Source of the DNA: Candidatus Stygibacter frigidus
GTDB lineage: Bacteria; Cloacimonadota; Cloacimonadia; Cloacimonadales; TCS61
NCBI GenBank assembly: GCA_030765325.1
Contig: JAVCCT010000304.1
Coordinates: 1-12,808 of the forward strand
Direction: 5' to 3'
DNA length: 12,808 nucleotides
Shown here one piece after another: positions 1-6,471 of the stretch. Each line of letters starts with the position of its first letter. Within the stretch, counting starts at the first letter, position 1. A program made the position numbers and the translations under genes. The notes below the pieces were generated by a model, which saw nothing but the letters and a program-made list of their open reading frames with translations, made no database searches and was not told the origin of the DNA.

Positions 1-22
1 TCAATTTTCAATTAATCTCACC

Positions 23-436
23 CTATTCATCATCAATTTTTATATCATTATCAAGGCACCATTCTCGAAGCACTTCTTTTTTCTTCCTATCTTCATATTC
101 AAACCACAATTCCAGCTTTCCCAAATCTTCTAATAGTCCCTTAAATCTTGAATATGCTCCTCTTCTGCGAAATATTCTGACTACTTGATCATATTCATCT
201 TCCATATTGTCAGCAGCAAATTCAAACACTAAATCTCGTCCCAAATTTAAGGAATTTTTGTGAGGAACAGGAGCATAGGAAGCCCTGTCTTCATAGTTAT
301 CAGGTAATTCATCAGATTCTCCCCACTCGGAGACGTAATAGATTTCACCAGTTTCTAACGAAATTAAAGCCATATTAACAGTTTCATAATTTGAACTTAC
401 AAATTCAAATGCGTCCATAACATCTTCAAACTTCAT
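23..436 (-). CDS. UPF0158 family protein
   Basis: The 137-residue product matches my recollection of the UPF0158 family (PF03682): a short domain with a strand-turn segment LETGEIYYV, a middle acidic stretch, the segment RRGAYSRFKGLL where family members have a G-A-F/Y-x-R-F-K motif, and a following aromatic W-F/Y-x-Y motif (ELWFEYEDR). The biochemical role of the family is unknown. There is no signal peptide or membrane segment, so it is probably cytosolic. I chose ATG at 436 because GGAG lies 6 bases upstream (443-446). An in-frame ATG at 448 would add MEIK and has only a weak GGGG upstream. The gene is divergent from the redox operon across a 400-base spacer and ends in TAG at 23-25. Family assignment is fairly secure; function is not. 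Confidence 0.8.
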   Translation of the reverse strand: MKFEDVMDAFEFVSSNYETVNMALISLETGEIYYVSEWGESDELPDNYEDRASYAPVPHKNSLNLGRDLVFEFAADNMEDEYDQVVRIFRRRGAYSRFKGLLEDLGKLELWFEYEDRKKKEVLREWCLDNDIKIDDE

Positions 437-442
437 CTTAAT

Positions 443-446
443 CTCC
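443..446 (-). promoter_or_regulatory. Ribosome binding site deciding the UPF0158 start
   Basis: GGAG on the minus strand lies 6 bases before ATG at 436. It overlaps the upstream ATG at 448 (ATGGAG), so initiation at 436 is favoured. Confidence 0.5.
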
Positions 447-467
447 ATTCATTTTTTCCCCAACTTA

Positions 468-505
468 GCTGCCTTGCGAATGGTTTTATCCTTCGCAATG
501 GCAGC
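468..505. repeat. REP-like hairpin (TTGCGAA family)
   Basis: The arms GCTGCC-TTGCGAA-T-GG and CC-TTCGCAA-T-GGCAGC pair over 15 base pairs around a 6-base loop (484-489), each arm carrying one bulged T (481 and 499). The TTGCGAA core and bulged-stem shape resemble dispersed REP-type intergenic repeats. It shares the CC(A)TTGCG and CGCAA(T)GG elements with the hairpin at 548-573. It lies just upstream of the UPF0158 gene and would fall in that gene's leader if transcription starts further out. No T-tract follows in either direction, so it is not a typical terminator. Confidence 0.6.
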
Positions 506-547
506 GATCTGTTTGCTCAACAATTATTATCCGAAATTTCAGGAACA

Positions 548-573
548 ACCATTGCGGAGGTCATCCGCAAGGT
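548..573. repeat. Second REP-like hairpin (TTGCGGA)
   Basis: ACC-(A)-TTGCGGA and TCCGCAA-GGT form a 10-bp stem with one bulged A (551) and a 5-base loop GGTCA. It is followed on the plus strand by T574-T577, so it could act as a weak rightward terminator, but there is no rightward gene before it. The similarity to the 468-505 hairpin suggests both belong to one repeat family. Confidence 0.55.
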
Positions 574-605
574 TTTTACTGTGCTCAGTTTGAATAGGGT
601 TTCAA

Positions 606-636
606 CGAAATTTGTCAAGTACAAATCCAAATTTCG
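606..636. repeat. Perfect 9-bp inverted repeat CGAAATTTG/CAAATTTCG
   Basis: CGAAATTTG (606-614) and CAAATTTCG (628-636) are exact reverse complements separated by 13 bases. Nested inside is an alternative stem TTTGT/ACAAA (611-615 with 621-625), so two mutually exclusive hairpins are possible. A minus-strand TTGACA (618-613) starts inside this element, a possible -35 for the UPF0158 gene, although the matching -10 (TATTCA) is poor. Confidence 0.5.
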
Positions 637-741
637 CATCTCTCGCCCACAAAAAAATAAATTTATGTTAATGTTCATCATCTTAGAGTACACTGGCGGT
701 GCACAAAAGACTTAGTTGGGTTTGTGATTTTTTTAATAATT

Positions 742-770
742 TTCACAGTGGACATGGTGGACACTGTGAA
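742..770. promoter_or_regulatory. Operator-like palindrome upstream of redox operon
   Basis: TTCACAGTG (742-750) and CACTGTGAA (762-770) are perfect reverse complements around an 11-base centre. The centre also contains a direct repeat GTGGACA (748-754 and 757-763). A further TGTGA lies at 723-727, so TGTGA/TCACA half-sites begin at 723, 743 and 765, roughly two helical turns apart. The element sits about 30 bases upstream of the putative -35 of the redox operon. A transcription factor site is the simplest reading; a CRP/FNR-type regulator is conceivable from the half-site but is inference. Confidence 0.5.
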
Positions 771-800
771 CTTAGTAAAAGATATCAATCTGCTTTTCGC

Positions 801-831
801 TTGACAATGTCAATCAGGATATAAATCTATG
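801..831 (+). promoter_or_regulatory. Putative promoter of the redox operon
   Basis: TTGACA at 801-806 is followed 20 bases after its TTG by AATCTATG (824-831), a partial match (4 of 6 fixed positions) to the Bacteroidota -7 element TAnnTTTG. A sigma70-type TATAAA at 820-825 also exists but its 13-base spacer is too short. The resulting leader before the ATG at 859 would be short. Confidence 0.35.
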
Positions 832-848
832 TTGAAAAAATATTAAAT

Positions 849-852
849 GGAG
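849..852 (+). promoter_or_regulatory. Ribosome binding site deciding the flavoprotein start
   Basis: GGAG lies 6 bases before ATG at 859. The earlier in-frame ATG at 847 has only an A-rich, SD-less leader, and its own bases overlap this site (ATGGAGAT). Confidence 0.5.
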
Positions 853-858
853 ATAGCT

Positions 859-2940
859 ATGATTGGAAATCGGATCAGGCAGCATCCTATTCTACCAGTT
901 GCGGAACGCTCGCAAATCACATTCTACTGGAATAATCAGCCTTTGCAGGCAGAAAAAGGTGAGATGATAGCCACAGCTCTATTTGCCAATGGGATCAAGG
1001 TATTTGGTCATCATCACAAAGATGGTTCTGCTCTTGGGATATTCTGTGCAAATGGTCAATGTGCCAAGTGTACGGTTATCGCCAACGGCAAGCCAGTGAA
1101 ATCCTGCATGACTCCTTTGAAAGAAAATATGATAGTGGAAAGTGTGGAAGGTTTGCCGATATTACCGGAAGCAGACAATGAGCCCAAAATGCACGATATT
1201 GAAGAGATAGCAACTGACGTCTTGATAATTGGTGGAGGACCTGCTGGACTTTCGGCAGGATTGCAACTGGCAAAATATGGGATTTCAGCTATACTCGTGG
1301 ATGATAAAAATGAACTGGGTGGCAAGCTGGTTTTGCAGACTCATAAGTTCTTTGGCTCCGTGGTAGATTCTTATGCCGGCACGCGAGGTATTGATATTGG
1401 CAAATTACTATCAGAAGAAATATCCCAGACAAAAGAGATAGAGACCTGGACAAACAGCACGGCTATCTATGTATTTCATGACCAGAAAGTGGGAATTCTC
1501 AAAGATGGTGAATACAAAATAGTGCAGCCAAAATTAGTTTTAAATACTGCTGGAGCCCGTGAGAAATTTTTGCGTTTTGCCGGTAATACATTAGGCGGCA
1601 TATATGGTGCTGGAGCATTTCAAACCCTGGTAAATCGAGATCTGGTGCGTCCCACGCAACGCTTATTCATCATTGGTGGCGGTAATGTGGGATTAATAGC
1701 CGGCTATCATGCTTTGCAGGCGGGGATAGAAGTAGTGGGGCTGGTGGAAGCCATGCCTCAATGTGGTGGTTATAAGGTTCATGCAGATAAACTCCAGCGT
1801 TTAGGAGTTCCTATTTATACATCTCACACCATTATTTCTGCAGGTGGTGATGAAGTGGTGAAATCAATCACAATCGCTGAGATCACTGATAAATTTGAAG
1901 TAATAAAAGGCACTGAGAAATCTTTTGCCTGTGATACAATACTCATAGCAGTTGGTCTGGAGCCGGTAAGTGAATTCACTCAAGCAGCCGAAAGGGCAGG
2001 ATTGACCGTATTTTCTGCTGGTGATGCTTCTGAGATCGCTGAAGCTTCTTCCGCCATGTTCAATGGCAAGATCCTGGGAGTAAAAGTTGCCAGATTTCTG
2101 GGTGCTGATGCTCCGGAAATTCCTCAAGCGTGGTATGAAAAAGCTACTATCCTTAAATCTCATCCGGGTGAAGTATTAGACCCCGTATATACAGATGCTC
2201 ATGAAGGCGTGATGCCAATCGTGCACTGCCGTCAGGAAATACCCTGCAACCCGTGCAGCACGATTTGCCCGACAAATTCCATTCATCTGTATGGAGACCC
2301 GATCATGGGATTGCCGTATTTTGATGGGAAATGCGTTGGCTGCGGAGAATGCGTGCGGATTTGCCCTGGACTGGCAATCACTATAGTAGATTATCGTGAA
2401 AATAACTCACATCCACTGGTAACTATACCTTATGAAGTAGGTAATATACCGGTAGAAGTAGGAACCAAAGTGCCTGCTGTAGATATTAAAGGTGACCTGC
2501 TGGGAATGATGGAAGTAGCTAAAGTGCTGAAAAAGCATAAGACCAAAACCCAGTTGATCAAGCTTAAAGTACCACATGATCTTGCCAGAAAAGTTGCAGG
2601 GATCAGAATCCAGGATGAAGCAGTATCAGCTCCTTTGCCAGAGGTTATTTTGTCAAAAAAACTTGATGATGATGCCATGGTGTGCCTTTGCGAGCGCGTA
2701 ACTGCTGGAGAGATCAGGAAATTGATCAGGCAGGGGATTACCGACCTTAATCAGATTAAGGCAATCACCCGAGCGGGTATGGGTCCCTGCGGAGCAAAAA
2801 CCTGCGACAGCCTGATCCGTCAATTAATGAGACAGGAAGGAATTTCTGCTGATAAAATAATAGCAAACACCAAACGTCCTGCTTTTGTGGAAGTGCCTTT
2901 AGGAATTTACGCAGGAGCAGAGGGAGGTGATGATGAATAA
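859..2940 (+). CDS. Multi-cofactor FAD/Fe-S oxidoreductase, HcnAB-type fusion
   Basis: This is a 693-residue flavoprotein that probably takes electrons from the DAO subunit encoded next and passes them on. Domains in order: an N-terminal [2Fe-2S] domain (about 15-95; C63, C68, C71, C83); an FAD/NAD(P) pyridine nucleotide-disulphide type domain (about 115-410) with GGGPAG at 125-130, a second Rossmann motif GGGNVG at 273-278 and AGDA at 387-390; a double 4Fe-4S domain (C457, C463, C466, C470 and C492, C495, C498, C502); and a C-terminal BFD-like [2Fe-2S] domain (C609, C611, C644, C649, in CLCERVTAGEI and TRAGMGPCGAKTC). The layout resembles HcnA plus HcnB of hydrogen cyanide synthase, opine oxidase and hydroxyproline or sarcosine dehydrogenase alpha subunits, here fused and with an added ferredoxin domain. 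It is probably cytosolic. ATG 859 was chosen for its ribosome binding site; ATG 847 is the alternative. The substrate is unknown. Confidence 0.88.
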   Translation: MIGNRIRQHPILPVAERSQITFYWNNQPLQAEKGEMIATALFANGIKVFGHHHKDGSALGIFCANGQCAKCTVIANGKPVKSCMTPLKENMIVESVEGLPILPEADNEPKMHDIEEIATDVLIIGGGPAGLSAGLQLAKYGISAILVDDKNELGGKLVLQTHKFFGSVVDSYAGTRGIDIGKLLSEEISQTKEIETWTNSTAIYVFHDQKVGILKDGEYKIVQPKLVLNTAGAREKFLRFAGNTLGGIYGAGAFQTLVNRDLVRPTQRLFIIGGGNVGLIAGYHALQAGIEVVGLVEAMPQCGGYKVHADKLQRLGVPIYTSHTIISAGGDEVVKSITIAEITDKFEVIKGTEKSFACDTILIAVGLEPVSEFTQAAERAGLTVFSAGDASEIAEASSAMFNGKILGVKVARFLGADAPEIPQAWYEKATILKSHPGEVLDPVYTDAHEGVMPIVHCRQEIPCNPCSTICPTNSIHLYGDPIMGLPYFDGKCVGCGECVRICPGLAITIVDYRENNSHPLVTIPYEVGNIPVEVGTKVPAVDIKGDLLGMMEVAKVLKKHKTKTQLIKLKVPHDLARKVAGIRIQDEAVSAPLPEVILSKKLDDDAMVCLCERVTAGEIRKLIRQGITDLNQIKAITRAGMGPCGAKTCDSLIRQLMRQEGISADKIIANTKRPAFVEVPLGIYAGAEGGDDE
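2923..2927 (+). promoter_or_regulatory. Ribosome binding site inside the flavoprotein gene end
   Basis: GGAGG sits 5 bases before ATG at 2933. Two earlier in-frame starts, GTG 2927 and ATG 2930, are too close to it, so 2933 is preferred. It lies within the last codons of the upstream gene, consistent with translational coupling. Confidence 0.55.
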
Positions 2941-4078
2941 AGTATATGATGTAATCGTGATCGGAGCAGGTTCAGTAGGACTTCCAGCAGCAAAATCTCT
3001 GGCAGACAGCGGATTAAAAGTGGCAGTGATAGATAATCAGGCATCACCAGGGCAAAAAAATGCCAAAAAAGCCATAGGCGGTATTCGAGCTACTCATTCA
3101 GATTATGGGAAAATTAAAATCAGCCAACGCTCGATAGAAATATTCTCACAAATGGAAAAAGATTATGGCTTTGATATTGGCTGGATGAGCAATGGCTACA
3201 GTTTTCCTGCTTATAATAAAAAAGATGAGAAAATGCTGAAAGACCTGATGAATATCCAGCATTCCTTTGGCTTAAATATCAAATGGATTAGCCCCAGGGA
3301 ATATAATAAACTTGTGCCTGGAATTAATATGGAGGGACTATTGGGTTCCACATATTCACCAGATGACGGCTCCGCTTCTCCCCTGCTGGCAGCAAATGCC
3401 TATTACTTTATATGTAAAAAACTGGGAGTGGATTTTTACTTTGATGAAACCGTTACGGGTATCAATCTGAAGAATGGCGAGATTACGACTGATATTGGGA
3501 AATATACAGTAAACTACGTAATAAATGCAGCCGGCAATCAGGCAGCAGAGATTGGGAAGATGGTAGGGTTAGAACTCCCAGTGAAACCTGATTGTCATGA
3601 AGCTGCTATCACTGAACCTGTGCAAAGATTCTTTGAACCTATGGTGGTGGATATGCGTCCTGCCAAAGGCTCTAAGAACTATTACTTTTACCAGAATAAT
3701 GAAGGGCAGGTAGTTTTCTGCATCACTCCTGACCCACCAATATTAGGCACCTGCAGCGAAAGTACCTCAGTATATTTCCCTCAGGTTGCCCAGAGAATGG
3801 TGAAGCTTTATCCGCGACTGGCAAATCTAAAGATACGCCGCAGCTGGAGAGGGCAATATCCCATGACTCCAGATGGGTTCCCGATTGTAGGCTTCCCGGA
3901 AGGTATGAAAAATTACTTTAATCTGGTGGGCATGTGCGGACAGGGATTCATGCTGGGACCAGGTTTGGGTGAATTGACTACCAGGTGTATTACGGATAAT
4001 AAACGTGAAGATGATGACCGGATATTAGCCAGCTTTGTCCTGAAACGTGATTTTAGTGGATTAGAAGCATTTAAATAA
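2933..4078 (+). CDS. DAO-family FAD-dependent oxidoreductase (amino-acid dehydrogenase-like)
   Basis: The 381-residue product is an FAD-dependent oxidoreductase of the DAO superfamily (PF01266), which includes sarcosine and glycine oxidases, HcnC and the beta subunits of opine oxidase and dye-linked proline dehydrogenase. The N-terminus holds the dinucleotide motif GAGSVG (11-16) with the acidic residue D34 ending the second strand. GGIRATH (49-55) is at the place where family members contact the flavin. The C-terminal part has WRGQYPMTPDGFPIVG (305-320) and MCGQGFMLGPG (334-344), the typical FAD-closing segments. Members oxidise the C-N bond of amines or amino acids. It overlaps the upstream gene by 8 bases, and that partner is the expected Fe-S/FAD electron acceptor. 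No signal peptide is present. Glycine, sarcosine, proline and hydroxyproline are all possible substrates; the sequence alone does not decide. Confidence 0.87.
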   Translation: MNKVYDVIVIGAGSVGLPAAKSLADSGLKVAVIDNQASPGQKNAKKAIGGIRATHSDYGKIKISQRSIEIFSQMEKDYGFDIGWMSNGYSFPAYNKKDEKMLKDLMNIQHSFGLNIKWISPREYNKLVPGINMEGLLGSTYSPDDGSASPLLAANAYYFICKKLGVDFYFDETVTGINLKNGEITTDIGKYTVNYVINAAGNQAAEIGKMVGLELPVKPDCHEAAITEPVQRFFEPMVVDMRPAKGSKNYYFYQNNEGQVVFCITPDPPILGTCSESTSVYFPQVAQRMVKLYPRLANLKIRRSWRGQYPMTPDGFPIVGFPEGMKNYFNLVGMCGQGFMLGPGLGELTTRCITDNKREDDDRILASFVLKRDFSGLEAFK

Positions 4079-4122
4079 GAAAATTCAACTTTGATATTGG
4101 TGGAATTGCTCATGGAGAATTA

Positions 4123-5247
4123 ATGAAGGTATTTATCCAAAAGATCAAAGAATATGACCTGCCTGCTATCAGTAAATTTATAGAGAATGTATTCTTTGAA
4201 TTAAAACTGGAAGAGAAACTGCAAAACTGCCAGACTGTGCTTTTAAAACCCAATTTACTGGGACCATACGCTCCCGAACGAGCAGTAACCACAAACCCCA
4301 CAGTAGTGGAAGCAGTGATCATTATTTTGCAAACCATGGGAAAAGATGTATGGCTGGGCGATAGTCCTGGTGGTTCGCTACCGGTGAATATCACCTGGCA
4401 GAAAACCGGGATGCAGGAGCTTTGCGAGAAGTATCATGTGAAAATGATCAATTTTAATACAGAAGGGATAGTAAATAAATCTATCGAAAATAGAGAATAT
4501 AATATTGCTCAAGCTTTTCAGGAAGCTGATGCCGTGATTGATCTGGCAAAATATAAAACCCATTCCCTGATGTATTATACGGGCTGCATAAAAAACCTAT
4601 TTGGCTTGATACCGGGCTTAAAAAAATCTGATTATCACAGCAAATACCCCACTCAAACAGATTTCAGCCAAGTGATCTGCGATATATACCAGCTCAGCAG
4701 AAAACAGGTAGTTCTTAATATCCTGGATGGTATTGTGGGTATGGAGGGAGATGGACCTTCAGCGGGAGAAACCAGAAATTTTGGCATTATGATGGCAAGC
4801 GAGAGCGGAGCAGCCCTTGATACTCAGGCAGCAGCGATGATGGGCTTTAAAGCTGAACAGATATCCTATATCAGTCAGTGCCTGGTAGAAGAAGGGATTA
4901 GTGAAAATGAAATAGATTATGATCTTCAGTGGAAGAAATTTACCTTCAAAGATGTCAAAATCAAAAAAGTAAGTCAATTGATCAAGTTCATCCAGTATTC
5001 ACCAAAATTCCTGCAGGACATTTTTCGTAATTTGTTTAATTACTATCCTGATTTTAATACAAAATGCCGTCTCTGTGGAGTATGCCGTGATAGCTGTCCC
5101 GTGCAGGCAATAACGATATCTCCTCACAAATCCACCCCGGAAATTGACTATAATAAATGTATTAAATGTATGTGCTGTCATGAATTATGCCCATACCAGG
5201 CAGTCTATATTCACAAAAGTTTTCTTGCCAGCTTAATACTTAAATAG
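4123..5247 (+). CDS. DUF362 protein with C-terminal 2x[4Fe-4S] ferredoxin domain
   Basis: The 374-residue product has an N-terminal DUF362 domain (PF04015, about 35-250) with the family's recognisable segments KPNLLGPYAPERAVTTNP (42-59), GDSPGG (79-84), a KTH-plus-CIKNLFGLIPG region (145-165) and DGIVGMEGDGP (202-212). It is followed by a bacterial 8Fe ferredoxin domain (about 310-362) with C315, C318, C321, C325 and C346, C349, C352, C356, each set ending in CP. The C-terminal cysteines predict two 4Fe-4S clusters, so an electron transfer role is likely; the DUF362 reaction is unknown. There is no signal peptide. GGAG lies 5 bases before the ATG. It starts 44 bases after the DAO gene and ends 25 bases before the next, so it is probably co-transcribed. 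Association with the amino-acid oxidoreductase suggests, but does not show, a shared electron pathway. Confidence 0.88.
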   Translation: MKVFIQKIKEYDLPAISKFIENVFFELKLEEKLQNCQTVLLKPNLLGPYAPERAVTTNPTVVEAVIIILQTMGKDVWLGDSPGGSLPVNITWQKTGMQELCEKYHVKMINFNTEGIVNKSIENREYNIAQAFQEADAVIDLAKYKTHSLMYYTGCIKNLFGLIPGLKKSDYHSKYPTQTDFSQVICDIYQLSRKQVVLNILDGIVGMEGDGPSAGETRNFGIMMASESGAALDTQAAAMMGFKAEQISYISQCLVEEGISENEIDYDLQWKKFTFKDVKIKKVSQLIKFIQYSPKFLQDIFRNLFNYYPDFNTKCRLCGVCRDSCPVQAITISPHKSTPEIDYNKCIKCMCCHELCPYQAVYIHKSFLASLILK

Positions 5248-5272
5248 AATTATTGTTCTGGAGGTTAATATT

Positions 5273-5914
5273 ATGATCATAATCAAATGGTTCGGACACA
5301 GTTTCTGGAAAATAACAACTGATAAGATCTCAATAGTTATTGATCCCTTTACTGATATTGGTTATAATATGGATATTGATGTTTCTGCAGATGTACTCCT
5401 TTCCTCTCATGATCATTTTGATCATAATAATATTGACCTTATCAAAGGGAACCCATTGATACTCAAAGAAGCAGGAAAATTTGAACATGGAAACAGTAAA
5501 TTTGAACTGATCCAGGTCTGGCATGATAAAAAGAATGGTAAACAAAGGGGAAAAAACCTGTTAATGAAGTTTACAGTTGGGGGTAAAACTTTCCTACACT
5601 GCGGTGATCTGGGACATATGCCTTCACCTGAGATCATAGGAACACTAAAAAATATTGATGTCCTTCTCCTGCCAGTTGGGGGAATATTTACTATTGATGC
5701 CCAAGAAGCCATCGAACTGGTTAAAATCATTAAACCAAAGATTATCTTCCCAATGCATTACGATACCCCAGCCCTTAATTTTGACCTGGCTCCAGTTGAT
5801 GATTTCCTGAAATATTATGACAACATCCTGCGTTTTAACAAAGCAGAGATCGAACTAATTGATGATTATTTCTGTTCTAATCAATTTACCATAATGGTGC
5901 TAAATTATGAATAA
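5273..5914 (+). CDS. Metallo-beta-lactamase-fold hydrolase (UPF0173/UlaG-like)
   Basis: The 213-residue protein shows the compact MBL fold of the Lactamase_B_3 / UPF0173 type. It starts with a strand and the GHS motif (8-10), then IDPF (23-26). The metal-binding HDHFDH motif is at 46-51, a WHD at 83-85 followed by the basic RGKN (92-95), HCGDLG with D112, and a final metal ligand H162 in PMHYDTP. Family members hydrolyse ester, lactone or phosphodiester bonds with one or two metals; the substrate here is unknown. It is cytosolic, with no signal peptide. GGAGG lies 8 bases before the ATG. It is the fourth gene of the plus operon, and its last 8 bases overlap the next gene. Confidence 0.87.
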   Translation: MIIIKWFGHSFWKITTDKISIVIDPFTDIGYNMDIDVSADVLLSSHDHFDHNNIDLIKGNPLILKEAGKFEHGNSKFELIQVWHDKKNGKQRGKNLLMKFTVGGKTFLHCGDLGHMPSPEIIGTLKNIDVLLLPVGGIFTIDAQEAIELVKIIKPKIIFPMHYDTPALNFDLAPVDDFLKYYDNILRFNKAEIELIDDYFCSNQFTIMVLNYE

Positions 5915-6221
5915 TAATAAAAATAAACATAAAACTGCTGTAACTGTCCTTGTCTGGTTATTGATCGCTTTTTTTGTGTATCTTATAGCTTTTGGAGGTC
6001 AATTTAGTTATTATAACCGGATAAAAAGTAATAAAATTTATAAGCAGGCACTTGCACGTAATGATGATTTACGTACCCAAAACGAATATCTGGAAAAAGA
6101 TAATTCCGATATGGATAATGAGCCTCGGGTTCAAATAAGAAACAGTGCTGAAATAGGTTATAAGAAACCCGATGTGCAGATAATAAAAAAAACCAAGAAA
6201 AGAAACAACAAGACGGAGTGA
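5907..6221 (+). CDS. Small membrane coiled-coil protein, FtsB/DivIC-like
   Basis: The 104-residue product has a basic N-terminus (KNKHK), one membrane helix (about 11-30), then FGG, a polar coiled-coil-like segment rich in K, E, N and L (about 36-70), and the tail AEIGYKKPDVQII (81-93). This order (N-in helix, G-rich turn, short coiled coil, A-E-x-G-x-x-K-P motif) is that of septum formation initiator proteins FtsB/DivIC, which join FtsL and FtsQ/DivIB in the divisome. The length is within the family's usual range. The start codon overlaps the end of the MBL gene by 8 bases and there is no clear ribosome binding site, so translation is probably coupled. The assignment rests on architecture and a short tail motif; another single-pass coiled-coil protein is possible. 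Confidence 0.6.
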   Translation: MNNNKNKHKTAVTVLVWLLIAFFVYLIAFGGQFSYYNRIKSNKIYKQALARNDDLRTQNEYLEKDNSDMDNEPRVQIRNSAEIGYKKPDVQIIKKTKKRNNKTE

Positions 6222-6243
6222 AATACAATTTATTTAATTTTAA

Positions 6244-6471
6244 TTAATTAATTAAGGAATCAAAATATTCGTCTAATTCGCTTGTAATAAGGTCTTTTCC
6301 CCAGGTATAATTTTATCTTACGTCAGGTATCCATGCCATCTCATCATAATCATATATATCCAATGCCAGATTATATGGTAATAAGTTTCGACTGGTGCCA
6401 TGATCTAAGCGAGTTAACAACAGGACTATTCCTTCTTCATACATACTCTGTAATTCTTCTAACTGTCCCAT
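6244..6471 (-). pseudogene. Remnant of a small protein gene with an in-frame stop
   Basis: Reading the minus strand from ATG 6471 gives 52 residues beginning MGQLEELQSMYEEGIVLLL, ending IPDVR and a TAA at 6313-6315. The same frame then continues for 22 residues, NYTWGKDLITSELDEYFDSL plus IN, to a second TAA at 6244-6246. The codons are strongly G-starting (GAA, GAT, GGA, GCA), and residues such as W and the acidic-leucine pattern run on both sides of the first stop, as expected for a gene broken by a nonsense mutation. No ribosome binding site precedes the ATG, and the frame meets a stop 20 codons upstream. The 5' end is therefore probably lost or frame-shifted. I do not recognise the family. 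Alternatively it is an intact 52-residue gene. It lies downstream of the terminator of the 6621-9506 gene and is antisense to any read-through from the plus operon. Confidence 0.45.

Larger units (their letters stand above)
449..846. other. Divergent intergenic region rich in inverted repeats
   Basis: This stretch separates the leftward UPF0158 gene from the rightward redox operon. I see no convincing gene in either strand; a 54-codon minus-strand frame (517-681) crosses the hairpins and has no ribosome binding site. What it holds is structure: hairpins at 468-505 and 548-573, a perfect 9-bp inverted repeat at 606-636, an operator-like palindrome at 742-770 and a promoter-like TTGACA at 801. 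There is also a near-perfect outer pair, CCCAACTTAG (about 459-468) and CTTAGTTGGG (about 711-720), 9 of 10 bases complementary in inverted orientation. This pair could mark the ends of an inserted non-coding repeat unit, but no target-site duplication was found. Confidence 0.6.

Noticed and set aside
517..681. A 54-codon minus-strand open frame in the divergent intergenic region.
   Set aside because: It has no ribosome binding site, runs straight through two hairpins and an inverted repeat, and its translation looks like that of a repeat element rather than a folded protein.
449..846. CRISPR array or tRNA in the hairpin-rich intergenic region.
   Set aside because: The repeats are inverted and differ from each other, with no regular direct repeats or spacers, and no cloverleaf with a CCA end or TTC-loop could be drawn.
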